Source: Kappaphycus alvarezii
Taxonomy: Eukaryota; Rhodophyta; Florideophyceae; Gigartinales; Solieriaceae
Reading direction: 5' to 3'
NCBI GenBank assembly: GCA_002205965.3
Contig: NADL03000645.1
Location: 806,001 to 870,000 of the forward strand
DNA length: 64,000 bases
Both the position numbers and the translations under genes were made by a program. A model generated the notes under the pieces. That model ran no database searches. It worked only from the letters and a program-made list of their open reading frames with translations, and was not told the DNA's origin. Positions 1 to 8,702 of the stretch are shown piece after piece; position 1 is the first letter of the stretch, and each line of letters starts with the position of its first letter.

Positions 1-129
1 TTAAGCGATGCGCAGTAGAAATTGACGACGCAGTACCATAATGCCTAAGGCAAAGGCCATTCTCCTTGAACAACAAACCGTGTTGATGTATAATTCCAAC
101 ACCGTCTGCTTGTTGACCTTGCTATCATC

Positions 130-355
130 TATTCTTTTAGCTACTGGAAATACTATGTTAGATGTTCTGTAGATCCCGCCAAAAGGTCTAAATGCAAGTT
201 AATAGGATTCCCAACCTTCACACTAATTTCATTAATCCAATCCCATTTATTCTCTACACGAGTCATGTTCAAAAACCCATGAGTAGCTTGCTCCGCAGCG
301 CTTTATCTGAAGACAAATCGTCGTACTCATTCACTCGCTTGTTCATCAGGGAGCG
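130..355 (-). pseudogene. Unidentified coding relic
   Basis: Read on the minus strand, about 225 bases give a protein-like reading broken by one frame change near 285: an upstream piece with NKRVNEYDDLSSDKALR, then THGFLNMTRVENKWDWINEI and GNPINLHLDLLAGSTEHL. The residue mix is balanced and unlike translated AT-rich noise, which is why I record it. I do not recognise the family. A retroelement fragment is the most likely source given the neighbours, but a broken host gene cannot be excluded. Confidence 0.3.
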
Positions 356-373
356 ACACACTTAAGGCAGTTA

Positions 374-720
374 CTTCCCCATTACTGTGTCGGTATACCC
401 TTTTCGAGCCGATTGCGGTTGTCTGGAAAACCATGTGATAGATCGGATATATCTTCCAAGAGAAAAACACCCAAACGTTTCCCATTTAAGCCAATGACCG
501 CGGAAACTTCTTCCAGCAGGTAAAGCGCGATTTCGTGAATGACAATTACCTTAGTTCCTTCCCCATTACTGTGTCGGTATGCCCTTTTCGAGTCGATTGC
601 GGTTGTCTGGAAAACCATGGGATAGATCGGATATATCTTCCAAGAGTAAAACACCCAAACCTTTCCCCTTAGGGTAGATCGAATACATCTTTCAGGAGTA
701 AAACACCAAACCGTCCCCCT
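374..720. repeat. Duplicated 184-bp unit ending in Z-repeat copies
   Basis: A segment beginning CTTCCCCATTACTGTGTCGG at 374 recurs at 558 with a few differences, an offset of 184 bases. Each copy runs through a stretch TCGATTGCGGTTGTCTGGAA and ends in the dispersed Z motif (copies at 437-483 and 621-668). A third, more diverged Z copy follows directly at 672-720. The duplication creates a 171-codon open frame on the minus strand (382-897) that contains the same peptide motif twice; I regard that frame as a by-product of the repeat and not a gene. Confidence 0.75.
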
Positions 721-921
721 ATCATAGTGTCTAGTGCGTTTCCTCCAGCTGCAGAAATCTGCAATTAAGCATGATGACTCTAAAGAGGTTTCAGCTGTTG
801 CTTGAATCGCATTGGATGATTGGCACTCAACTAAAGTTCCGTGACATTCCACGGTTGCCAAATCATTGCAATTCTTCGAGCATCCTGGAGAAGGCAAATC
901 ACAAGTTTTGAAAGGGGGAAG

Positions 922-1475
922 TGTGAAAATTGACCAAATATTTTAATCTCTATCCCGGTGTCCTACAGTGATGCTGAATTGTGGAGCAATATTTTTATTG
1001 AGGCCCACAATTTATATTTATTATGAATCATCAAGGAATAATTTTATCTATTTTACACTGGCACTATTTTATGCTGAATTCAGTGTGAAATAATTTTTAT
1101 ATCCTACAGTTGGGTTTTTATATTATACAGGCTATAATTATTACATTTATGCTACCAACAAATTATTATCTGGATGATTGCTTACCTGGAAAATACTGCA
1201 ATAATTATTGCTGAGCCTGAATTATGTCTACCAAAATTATTGAACGGCTCACCTGATTTTTGTAGCAGGTTCACCCTGGTGTAGAGTATAAGTAGTCTAG
1301 GTTGTTAGAAATATTTTTACATCCTCGGGCTATCGAAATATTCCCCTCGATCAGATATTATTAAATTTGGTTTTCTATTCATTATTCATTCTAAGTCCGA
1401 TTGTGGCATTTATTTATTTATTCAAGTTGGAACTATTTATTATTATTTGGATCTACCTATCCCAATTATTTTGCA
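922..1475 (+). repeat. Copia-1 5' LTR
   Basis: 554 bp, TG...CA ends. It carries a TATA-like TATAAG at 1287-1292 that could position transcription. It contains an internal echo ATGCTGAATT(C/G) (from 971 and from 1071) and TCCTACAGT (from 961 and 1102). The sequence agrees base for base, as far as I can see, with 4932-5485. Confidence 0.95.
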
Positions 1476-1488
1476 GTTATGGGCCCAG
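1476..1488 (+). promoter_or_regulatory. Copia-1 primer-binding site (half initiator tRNA-Met)
   Basis: GTTATGGGCCCAG directly follows the 5' LTR. It is the exact complement of CTGGGCCCATAAC, the anticodon stem and loop of animal-type initiator tRNA-Met. It does not match the tRNA 3' end (no TGG acceptor complement). Drosophila copia is the known precedent, priming from a cleaved half of the same tRNA. The likely Gag start codon (1479-1481) is inside the site. Confidence 0.85.
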
Positions 1489-2630
1489 ATCGCCCCGAAA
1501 TTCCTTCAAGGCCGAAATTTTCATGGGATCTTCGCACGGCTCCTTGGACGGATGGTAAAGGACCTCAAGAAAAATATTTTGATGCTGTTCAAAAATGGAA
1601 ATCTGTTCATGATTTATTACCAGCATCAAATTCTAATAAGGTTCCTAAGGCAGTACAAGGTCTTGTCTTACAATCACAATTATTTGGACGAGCTCTTGAT
1701 ATTTGTAAGAAAATTCCAGACACAGAAATTCAGTCTGAAAATGGTGCATTAGCGATTGCTAACGCTATTCATAAGGTGGATCCTCTATCATCTATATCAG
1801 ATACATTTCAAAAATTCTTAGATCTATTGCACACTACTCGTGGTGATAGTGAGTCTTTCAAAAATTTTGAATCACGGTTTGATGCTCAAATTGCCCGATT
1901 TCATTCATCTACTGGTACTTCGAAATTACCTGAAGCACTGGTATCATTTTTACTCCTGGCTAATTCCAAAATTGATTCAAACCAGCGAGTATCTATTTTG
2001 GCTGCTGCTTCTCCGAAGCATGAAGAAGCCGATTTGGAAAAAGGAAAAATCCTAGAATTAATCAAATATTCAGAAATATCATCTATTATTCGTGCATGTG
2101 ATAAACCAAAAAATACAAATCAAATATATGGAAATGCTCAAAAATATATCTCTTCAAGTCAATCAAATATTTCATACGGAGAAAAGAAAAATTTCAAGAA
2201 AAATAATAAGCAAAGATTATCTCCTGAAGACTTTGCTGCGCTCAAGGCAAAATCAACTTGTGACCGATGTGGAGAAATTGGCCATTGGGCCTATGAAAAA
2301 GATAAATGCAAGAGTGCTAAAAATTATCATAAAGGTTCATCATCTAGAATGGGAAATGCAGAAAATATCAAAGACAAAAATGATTCTGGTTCTGTAACAT
2401 TTCATATGGTAAAAACGGTGCTTGATTCTCCGTCAAATACGTTATACCCAGGTCCGTTACTTGATGATGGAGCACCGTATAGTGGAATGGGTATTGTTGA
2501 ATTACGAGCACTTTCGAAATTTATTTTACCGAATGGAATGGAATTCTTGATGAACTTCCTGAATGTATCAAGGACACGCCCTTCTGGCAATACGGAAATG
2601 GCGACCACTCAAGCGAAAAAAGAAAAATGA
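1479..2630 (+). CDS. gag: Copia-1 Gag and start of protease
   Basis: Open frame of 383 residues from the ATG inside the primer-binding site; an upstream in-frame reading begins only with TTG within the LTR, so 1479 is preferred. The product starts MGPDRPEIPSR. An alpha-helical capsid-like part follows (about residues 30-230, with FESRFDAQIARFH and SFLLLANSKIDSNQRVS). Near residue 265 is a zinc-knuckle-like CDRCGEIGHW...C, spaced CX2CX4HX7C, longer in the last gap than the usual CX2CX4HX4C. The aspartic protease active site is seen as LLDDGAPYSGMG near 2460. After about 2543 the frame is wrong: the homologous reading shifts by one base to GILDELPECIKDTPFW and joins the next reading frame, so the last ~30 residues here are not natural. 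Role: virus-like particle shell and proteolysis. Confidence 0.85.
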   Translation: MGPDRPEIPSRPKFSWDLRTAPWTDGKGPQEKYFDAVQKWKSVHDLLPASNSNKVPKAVQGLVLQSQLFGRALDICKKIPDTEIQSENGALAIANAIHKVDPLSSISDTFQKFLDLLHTTRGDSESFKNFESRFDAQIARFHSSTGTSKLPEALVSFLLLANSKIDSNQRVSILAAASPKHEEADLEKGKILELIKYSEISSIIRACDKPKNTNQIYGNAQKYISSSQSNISYGEKKNFKKNNKQRLSPEDFAALKAKSTCDRCGEIGHWAYEKDKCKSAKNYHKGSSSRMGNAENIKDKNDSGSVTFHMVKTVLDSPSNTLYPGPLLDDGAPYSGMGIVELRALSKFILPNGMEFLMNFLNVSRTRPSGNTEMATTQAKKEK

Positions 2631-3165
2631 TCGGTTCAATATTTTTATCAGCTATTTCAGACAATGGAAATCAGGTTAAAATAAGGCATCTAATAATCAG
2701 TGGATCATCTCAATGGGTTATTGGAAGAAATATCACAAGAAAATCAAATATTATTCATATGACGGACAATCGCATCGAGTTCGAGTCCGCAAATAATTCA
2801 ATCGATTCTATAACATTGGTGGATCATGGTCATCATTGTTATGTACCCGGAAATATATTTATACAATCATCCGAACCTATTGAAAACTCATTTCTATCAG
2901 CAATTTGTTCCAACAATATCAATACATCAAAAAATATATCTTGGGCTGAAAAGAAGAAAATAATTAATAAGGTTCACAAACATGTATGTGGTCACTCAAA
3001 TTATGATGATATAAAACTATTGTTACAAAGAAATTTTATATGGGACGATGAATGCAAAAAATATTTATCAAGCATAATTGACTCCTGCAAATTTTTGATG
3101 TCACAAAAAACCATCTCATCCTCGTGCAGTATCTTTAAGCTCTATATCTCGCGGATTTAATGAAT
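2544..3165 (+). pseudogene. pol: Copia-1 protease end and integrase N-terminal zinc domain
   Basis: One frame reads from the frameshift near 2543 (GILDELPECIK) through the ATG at 2627 to a stop near 3160. It holds the post-protease linker (WVIGRNITRKSNIIH) and an HHCC-type integrase zinc domain: HKHVCGH near 2972 and a degenerate Cys pair, CKFLMSQK, near 3090, where the second Cys is absent. The final residues are out of frame; the true reading continues as AVSLSSISRGFNELVCVDH in the next frame from about 3125. The ATG at 2627 overlaps the preceding stop (ATGA) by chance, since homology continues upstream of it. Confidence 0.8.
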
Positions 3166-3810
3166 TGGTTTGTGTGGATCATTTTTTTGTGGAAAACTTG
3201 GATATTTTTCACATTATGGACTCAGTTACCAGGTATTCAACTGGTTCAATAGTGCCCTCTTTAAGGATGGAAAATTGCATTGATTGTATTGAGACTCTCT
3301 GGTTAACACCATTTTGGGACCCTAACAATTTAATGGGAGATCAGGCGTTTGACAATGATAATTTTAGAAGCTATCTTGAGGAAAGAGGAATTTCGTTTTG
3401 TCCTATTGGTTCCCGCCGCCATAACAAAAATTATATTGAGTCAAAACATAAAATATTGAGAGACATTTATATCCGTTTAAAAATATCCGATTCTTCTGCA
3501 AGTAATACGGTTCGTATTGCTCGAATGTTTCAAATATCGAATGATTTATATGGAAATGATGTTTTTCTTCATACGAGCTTGCCACTGGTCACACTCGACC
3601 CATCGATAATTCTGGTCCTCGAAGTCTACCAAATGATTTAAGAGAAGCTCATAATGAGCTAATAGCCAAGAGGAAATTAAATCTTATTCTAAAATCAAAG
3701 TCTGTGACCGATATTCCAATTAATGTTGGCGATATTGTGGAAATTTTTATTCATCTACCAAATCAGAAAAAGGATCTTGGTCATCGCCCAAACCAGTATT
3801 GAAATTCGAC
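3125..3810 (+). pseudogene. pol: Copia-1 integrase catalytic core
   Basis: The frame covering 3165-3641 encodes an RNase H-fold integrase core: first Asp in VCVDHFF, second in MGDQAFDN, and the Glu in RRHNKNYIESKHK. I count 32 residues between the second Asp and the Glu, shorter than the 35 of copia-2. It is followed in other frames by NDLREAHNELIAKRKLNLIL and VGDIVEIFIHLP (3640-3780), the usual integrase C-terminal linker of this lineage, so at least two frameshifts lie between 3590 and 3800. Function in an intact relative: insertion of cDNA into the genome, giving the 5-bp duplication seen here. Confidence 0.85.
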
Positions 3811-4636
3811 AAAAAATCTCTTATCGTCACAGTACCTGGATCCAATGGAAAATTTATACATGCTGCAATTGAAGATGTCCGACATTCCGTTTCATCTAAT
3901 GAACTAGCATACCAAATTCAAAAGGCAAATGATTTATTGAATCAGTCTATTGAATATTCTGTGGAAGATATTTCTGATGAAACAAATATTACCGAAGTGA
4001 AGAATGTGGGCGAAAACAATTTTGACGATCATTCTGATGATGGTAATTTTAACCAAATATGAATACTGATGTCGAAAAATATAATCAGAAAGTGATGGAA
4101 ATTTATCAGAATCTAAAAACATATTATCTCTCGAACATGTTCCGATTGAATCTGAACTTAGTTCCCTGCACCCTGAAAATTTAATTCATATCCCTATTGA
4201 TGAAAACGATGGAATTGATGCGCATGAAATTGAGTTGTTACCTGGAACGGAATTGAAATCATCTGAACAAAAAGATCTGAGTTTTTATCATAAAAGGTTT
4301 GGATCTAAAGAATTTTTACTTCATCAAGCATCTGGACTTCCATCTCATATTATTTCAAATGCGTACAATACGGAAGAAAATAATTTTCTCACTACCTGTT
4401 CAAAAATTCATGTTTCAAAAATTCCTCCCGACTCGAATGTAATATCCAGTCACGTTTTATACAAAATAAAAATTTTGGATGATGGAAAATATTATTGCAA
4501 GGCTCGAATTGCTCCGCATGGAAATGAGGACAAGGAGAAAAATAATTTGAGAACTGATTCGGAATCTTGTTCTCCGATGGCAATTAGAATTCTCTTATCA
4601 ATTGCTACAATTTTAAATGGAATTTATCAAAGTTGA
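3799..4636 (+). pseudogene. pol: Copia-1 integrase-RT linker and first RT segment
   Basis: Frames at 3799-4062 and 4235-4636 give, in order, a small beta-rich integrase tail (LIVTVPGSNGKF, AAIEDVRHS), a long acidic linker (VEDISDETNITEV) and the opening of reverse transcriptase. The RT opening is recognised by APHGNEDKEKNNLRTDS followed by the helix AIRILLSIATIL. A frameshift separates the two parts around 4062-4235. The next expected RT block (first catalytic Asp and YVDD box) is missing: after WNLSKV-like bases near 4630 the sequence jumps straight into RNase H. Confidence 0.8.
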
Positions 4637-4903
4637 GTCAAAAGATCTATTCAGCTCTCTATCTACTTGTCGTGTGCCTGAAGACAAATCTATTAGAGCG
4701 GATGTTCAATTAATTCATATAATTTCGAAACGAACAAAATCAAGAAATGCTATGGATACCTGGTACAATTAATCCCTCCGACCCGCTCACAAAAAAGACA
4801 GTCCTGTATCTGACATGCTCAAGCTCCTTTTATTTGATGGATCTATACCTATGGATATGAGTAATATTTTATCTCGGGATTCATCTCAGTCAACAGGATA
4901 AAT
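4630..4903 (+). pseudogene. pol: Copia-1 RNase H C-terminal remnant
   Basis: The reading VESKDLFSSLSTCRVPEDK (from 4634) continues with a frame change to EMLWIPGTINPSDPLTKK near 4745-4795 and back to DMLKLLLFDGSIPMDMS. The WIPGTINPSDPLTKK block is the standard end of copia RNase H. The front half of the domain, together with nearly all RT, is absent. The junction sits on GTTGA, readable as the Val-Asp of RT and the Val-(Asp/Glu) before SKDLF of RNase H. That suggests a short-homology deletion or template jump. Confidence 0.8.
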
Positions 4904-4918
4904 TTAGTTCAATATTTC

Positions 4919-4931
4919 AAAGGGGAAGTAG
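4919..4931 (+). promoter_or_regulatory. Copia-1 polypurine tract
   Basis: AAAGGGGAAGTAG ends exactly at the 3' LTR. This is the expected position for the second-strand primer; it is purine-only apart from one T. Confidence 0.8.
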
Positions 4932-5485
4932 TGTGAAAATTGACCAAATATTTTAATCTCTATCCCGGTGTCCTACAGTGATGCTGAATTGTGGAGCAAT
5001 ATTTTTATTGAGGCCCACAATTTATATTTATTATGAATCATCAAGGAATAATTTTATCTATTTTACACTGGCACTATTTTATGCTGAATTCAGTGTGAAA
5101 TAATTTTTATATCCTACAGTTGGGTTTTTATATTATACAGGCTATAATTATTACATTTATGCTACCAACAAATTATTATCTGGATGATTGCTTACCTGGA
5201 AAATACTGCAATAATTATTGCTGAGCCTGAATTATGTCTACCAAAATTATTGAACGGCTCACCTGATTTTTGTAGCAGGTTCACCCTGGTGTAGAGTATA
5301 AGTAGTCTAGGTTGTTAGAAATATTTTTACATCCTCGGGCTATCGAAATATTCCCCTCGATCAGATATTATTAAATTTGGTTTTCTATTCATTATTCATT
5401 CTAAGTCCGATTGTGGCATTTATTTATTTATTCAAGTTGGAACTATTTATTATTATTTGGATCTACCTATCCCAATTATTTTGCA
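4932..5485 (+). repeat. Copia-1 3' LTR
   Basis: 554 bp, identical by eye to 922-1475, followed by the second copy of the target duplication GGAAG. Confidence 0.95.
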
Positions 5486-5536
5486 GGAAGTGTGGTTTCT
5501 TCACTTTTAGTAGGCATAACTATCTATTTACCGAAA

Positions 5537-6272
5537 GGGAGAAAGGTTCGGGTGTTTTACTCTTGGAACATTCAGAACGGCTCAAACCTTTTCAATGAGC
5601 TTAGTAGCAGAGCTAAAACCACTTTCTGTTTTCTCCTTTCCTTCTCTCCAAACTCCGTTTAGATTCCCCCCTAGAAGTGTCAGACGACGAAGTAAATTAC
5701 CCTATCATTCCTCCTTCCTTAGAAGGCTGTTACAAGACCAGCCAAAGGCATATTGCCTTGGACATGACAGCTGCCGTGCTTGAACGAAAGTTATGGTGCT
5801 AATGTTCAATAGCTTGTTTCAGTTATGGGTTAACTAGAGGATAATGCCGCATTGGGATGCATTCTGAAGTAAATAAGAGCTGTGTGCATTAGTCTAGAGC
5901 TGACGAAACGTAGTGGTGATATATATTCAAGGATATGCTCTTCTTATCTGAAGAGCAGCAATTGGTCCCTAATTCAATGAAAATTATCCTGTAGTTTGCA
6001 GGTATAGGGGGAAATTCTCGCCACGAGTCATAATAAGCCAGTACTTCATAGCCCATTATGTGCCGTACTGATTTTTTGGTAGTTATGGACTCGGCCTTTG
6101 GTTGAATACGGGGAGCGTGTCGGAGAAACACTTTGATTCTTAATCCCATAGACAACAACTGGCCTCATGTCGGTAAATGACCCGATTTTCCAAATATTAA
6201 AACTAACCAAACTTCCCACTCTCTGTGATTCGTCATCATCTTCCATGAGTAAAACACCTAAACCTTTCCCCC
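5537..6272. mobile_element. Candidate short element bounded by inverted Z repeats
   Basis: The left end GGGAGAAAGGTTCGGGTGTT...TTGGAA (5537-5567) is the inverse of the right end TTCCATGAG...AACCTTTCCCCC (6241-6272), with about 27 of 32 bases pairing. The interior has no recognisable gene; a second, diverged Z-like stretch (6181-6217) lies just inside the right end. I could not find a convincing target duplication (left flank TTTACCGAAA, right flank TCAAGGGATA), so the terminal-inverted-repeat reading is tentative. Two independently inserted Z repeats in opposite orientation would look the same. Confidence 0.45.
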
Positions 6273-6319
6273 TCAAGGGATAAGCCTAAAATACTTAAAG
6301 AACGCATTATGTATAGGAA

Positions 6320-6880
6320 GTTTAGATTCAGATAGATGCTACCAAACATCCCAATAACACATCCCGCCTAGCCATTCGCTCCCTCCAGCACCTCTCTACC
6401 TTCGGGACTGACACCATTGTCCACCGTGCCATGAACATACAGCTCGACAGGGCCACCTGGCCGACATACTTCCGCCAATCTTGAAACCCTCCTCCCTCCT
6501 CCCTCCCACTCCGACCTACTTCCCGCCATCCACCGCCCGTATCCACTATCGCGAATTCACCACCTTTTTAACCTCTCATGTGCTTCATGGCCACCGTAGA
6601 AGACTCTTTCTTCGCTGGTTCTTGCACTGGTTCCCGTTCTACCACCGTCGCTCTAGCACTCCACGAGGCAACCCCCATCATCTCCACAATGCTCTCAAAC
6701 TGCTTCGCTATTCATCGCTCCCCTGTCAACAACTCCAAAGGCTTTACACCGTCCTCACTCCCTTCGTTACGTATTAGCAACTTAGTGACTTAGCCCTTAG
6801 GGGCAGCCCCCAACGCTATGGCCCACGTCGGCCCCTTGTTGGGGGTCCCTTCCTCGATAAAAGATTAACCCACCAATAGA
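6320..6880 (+). mobile_element. 5'-truncated LINE-like 3' end with RNase H-like reading
   Basis: Frame from 6334 reads NTSRLAIRSLQHLSTFGTD and DRATWPTYFRQ, like the region between RT and RNase H in I/Jockey-type LINEs. A neighbouring frame at 6578-6790 reads TVEDSFFAGSCTGSRSTT, which resembles the RNase H opening FTDGSCTGS with the Asp lost, then ATPIISTMLSNCFAIHR. After the stop comes a compact GC-rich 3' tail with a perfect 8-bp stem (CCCCCAAC 6807-6814, GTTGGGGG 6838-6845) and then GATAAAAGATTAA. This matches the habit of many LINE 3' ends. Family assignment is by pattern only. Confidence 0.45.
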
Positions 6881-7590
6881 ATCTAAATTTTAACGCATTT
6901 CGGGGAGCATGATAGCCAGGGTATACCTGGAGCGGTTTAGGAGGTATGTGAGATTTTGTTCAAATATGGTTTCGTGTGCGAAAATAGGGCACCTAAGAAG
7001 CCACCCGCAGGAGGGGCAAAATTCCAGCTCGGAGAGTGAATACCAGCACTTGGAAAGCATCAAGGCACGTCGGCGTTGGCGGGCTTTAGCCCTTAGGTCA
7101 GCGCCTGTGAGGACACTTGCAACTGGTCGGGTGGAAGCAACAAGAAGCATAATGCCAAGTATACAGGGCTGCGGACGGTAATATTGTGAGGAGTATGTGG
7201 GAGGGACGTGTGGTAGGAGGAAGACGGTTGCTGCATCAGGATATTGGTGAAGCAGAGAAGAGCCAGGGACGAGAGGAAGGCTTCCAGTCAGATGTCGGTA
7301 GGCTGGAAGACGTCGCAATTGGTCCCTGTGATGACAAATTACTCTATGGACTACACAGAGAGATTGCACCCCGACGTCTAAACCGAGATTACGAGGGGCG
7401 TCGCCGCAAGGGCTGTGGAAAGTTTAGGAGGGTGGAGATATTGCGTGCAACGACACGCTCCGGTAGCTTTCATGTCTAACGCAGCCGGCTTCCTTGCTGG
7501 ACTCGATCCAGCTTTCTAACGCATAGCGTGCTGTGCTATCGAATTTCCTCCCTTGTTCAGCAGCAACTGCTCCCCGTAGCAGGGAATACA
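6881..7590. other. Unassigned, GC-richer stretch
   Basis: Both strands carry long open frames (minus 6890-7369, 159 residues; plus 6909-7181 and 7186-7479), a consequence of the higher GC here. The minus frame includes CPSCGWLL and an Arg-rich segment DLRAKARQRRRALML. I recognise no domain. It could be the interior of another short element. Confidence 0.3.
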
Positions 7591-7635
7591 GCCGATCATA
7601 TCTTCCAAATTTTAAAACACCAAGAGTCTTCCCCC
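7591..7635 (+). repeat. Diverged Z repeat copy
   Basis: AGCCGATCATATCTTCCAAA, then TTTAAAACACC and TCTTCCCCC: same order of blocks as the copies at 437 and 621, preceded by AGGGAATACAGCCG. Confidence 0.5.
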
Positions 7636-8010
7636 AGAACGATTGCGCCTACCTTAAAACTACCCCGGTTTTCAGCCCTCCAAGTCTCCCAGTAAAAGCA
7701 CCCTTACTCTCCAGGGAGAGATTTGTTGCGCCTTCAAACAGTATCGATTCTGCAAGGACCCACCAGTTATCTTCATACTAAATGCATCTTTTCCTTCTCT
7801 GCTAAGAATCTACCCTTGACGATACAAGACTGGTGCTTAAAATCCAAACACCGTAGGAAGCTTGATGCACACATAACCTGCCTGCTGGCAACACCTTAAT
7901 TACGATTAACCCCTCCAGAAACAACTGGCGTCACTTTAGGGAAATTTACTTAAGAGTTACTCAGTGACGAGTTCTGCCGCATTTCGCACTTACAGCGCAG
8001 TTGATACAAT

Positions 8011-8055
8011 CGACAACATCTTCCATACATAAAATTAACCCCAAATTTCCCCCTT
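8011..8055 (+). repeat. Diverged Z repeat copy
   Basis: CGACAACATCTTCCATACAT, AAAATTAACC and CCAAATTTCCCCCTTT. Immediately downstream, GGAAATCACCCAAATTTCC and GGGGGAAAC make a short inverted arrangement with it. Confidence 0.5.
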
Positions 8056-8220
8056 TAGGAAATCACCCAAATTTCCTAATGGGGGAAACACAAGGGGTTT
8101 ATTATCTGTAACAGATATGTTTCTTTCCAGACATTTAACTACCCAATCGTTTTGGGTAGATACTGTACAGTACTGTACCACTACTAACATCAGCTACCTG
8201 CCCGGAATATCCTGGGATAC

Positions 8221-8473
8221 AGCCGCCCACATCTTTCAAATATTAAAGAACCCAGCCTTTTGCCCCAATCTTTTTCCCAGCTGAAGTGCTCGGCAGTTTC
8301 TACTGAACTCCGCTAATTGAAAAAATGGGTTCGACTGTCGCGCCATTTACAGAGAGTACGGGACCAGACCTCTGAAATAAATGCAACGAGATACCCGTGG
8401 GATAGTCAGGAGATAGATATCAGGGGACAGCCGAATCGAACCTTTCAAATATTAAAGAACCAAATCGATTTCC
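8221..8473 (+). repeat. Two related Z repeat copies about 207 bp apart
   Basis: 8221-8266 (AGCCGCCCACATCTTTCAAA, TATTAAAGAACCC, TTTTGCCCC) and 8431-8473 (ACCTTTCAAATATTAAAGAA, then CCAAATCGATTTCC). Both belong to a sub-type with TTTCAAATATTAAAGAAC in place of TTCCAAGAGTAAAACAC. The same sub-type appears inverted at 8778-8800 and 17563-17593. Confidence 0.55.
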
Positions 8474-8702
8474 ATTAAATATTTTCTTCATAAATAGTTC
8501 TAGGTAGTAAAAATTAATCTCGCTTAACCCTTTTGGGATATGACAAGCTAAAGAGATCCGACAACGGGGGGGGGGAGAAATCTTTGCGGCGGTGGGAACG
8601 GAACTCAGAAGCGCCCAGGAGGGATAGGATAAAAACTAATCGGAAAGAGGCCGGGAAAGAACCTGACGGGCGTGCATGCCGTGCAGGCGAAACGGGGATA
8701 AT

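Larger units (their letters stand above)
922..5485 (+). mobile_element. Copia-1: recently inserted, internally defective Ty1/copia LTR retrotransposon
   Basis: A 4,564-bp element bounded by 554-bp direct repeats that start TGTG and end TTGCA. The target duplication GGAAG is present at 917-921 and 5486-5490, a 5-bp length typical of copia integrase. Internal order is Gag, protease, integrase, a fragment of reverse transcriptase, and the RNase H tail, which is the Ty1/copia order (integrase before RT). I compared the two LTRs line by line and saw no mismatch, implying very recent insertion. Yet the body has several frameshifts and lacks most of RT and the front of RNase H, so it cannot encode its own reverse transcriptase. 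It was probably copied by enzymes supplied by a relative. Confidence 0.95.

Noticed and set aside
382-897. 171-codon minus-strand open frame
   Set aside because: It is made of the translated 184-bp duplication and Z repeats; the repeated peptide is a consequence of the DNA repeat.
2627-2630. ATGA overlap of the copia-1 Gag stop with a downstream ATG, resembling coupled translation or programmed frameshifting
   Set aside because: The downstream frame carries homologous protein sequence (GILDELPECIKDTPFW) well upstream of the ATG, so the break is an ordinary frameshift near 2543.
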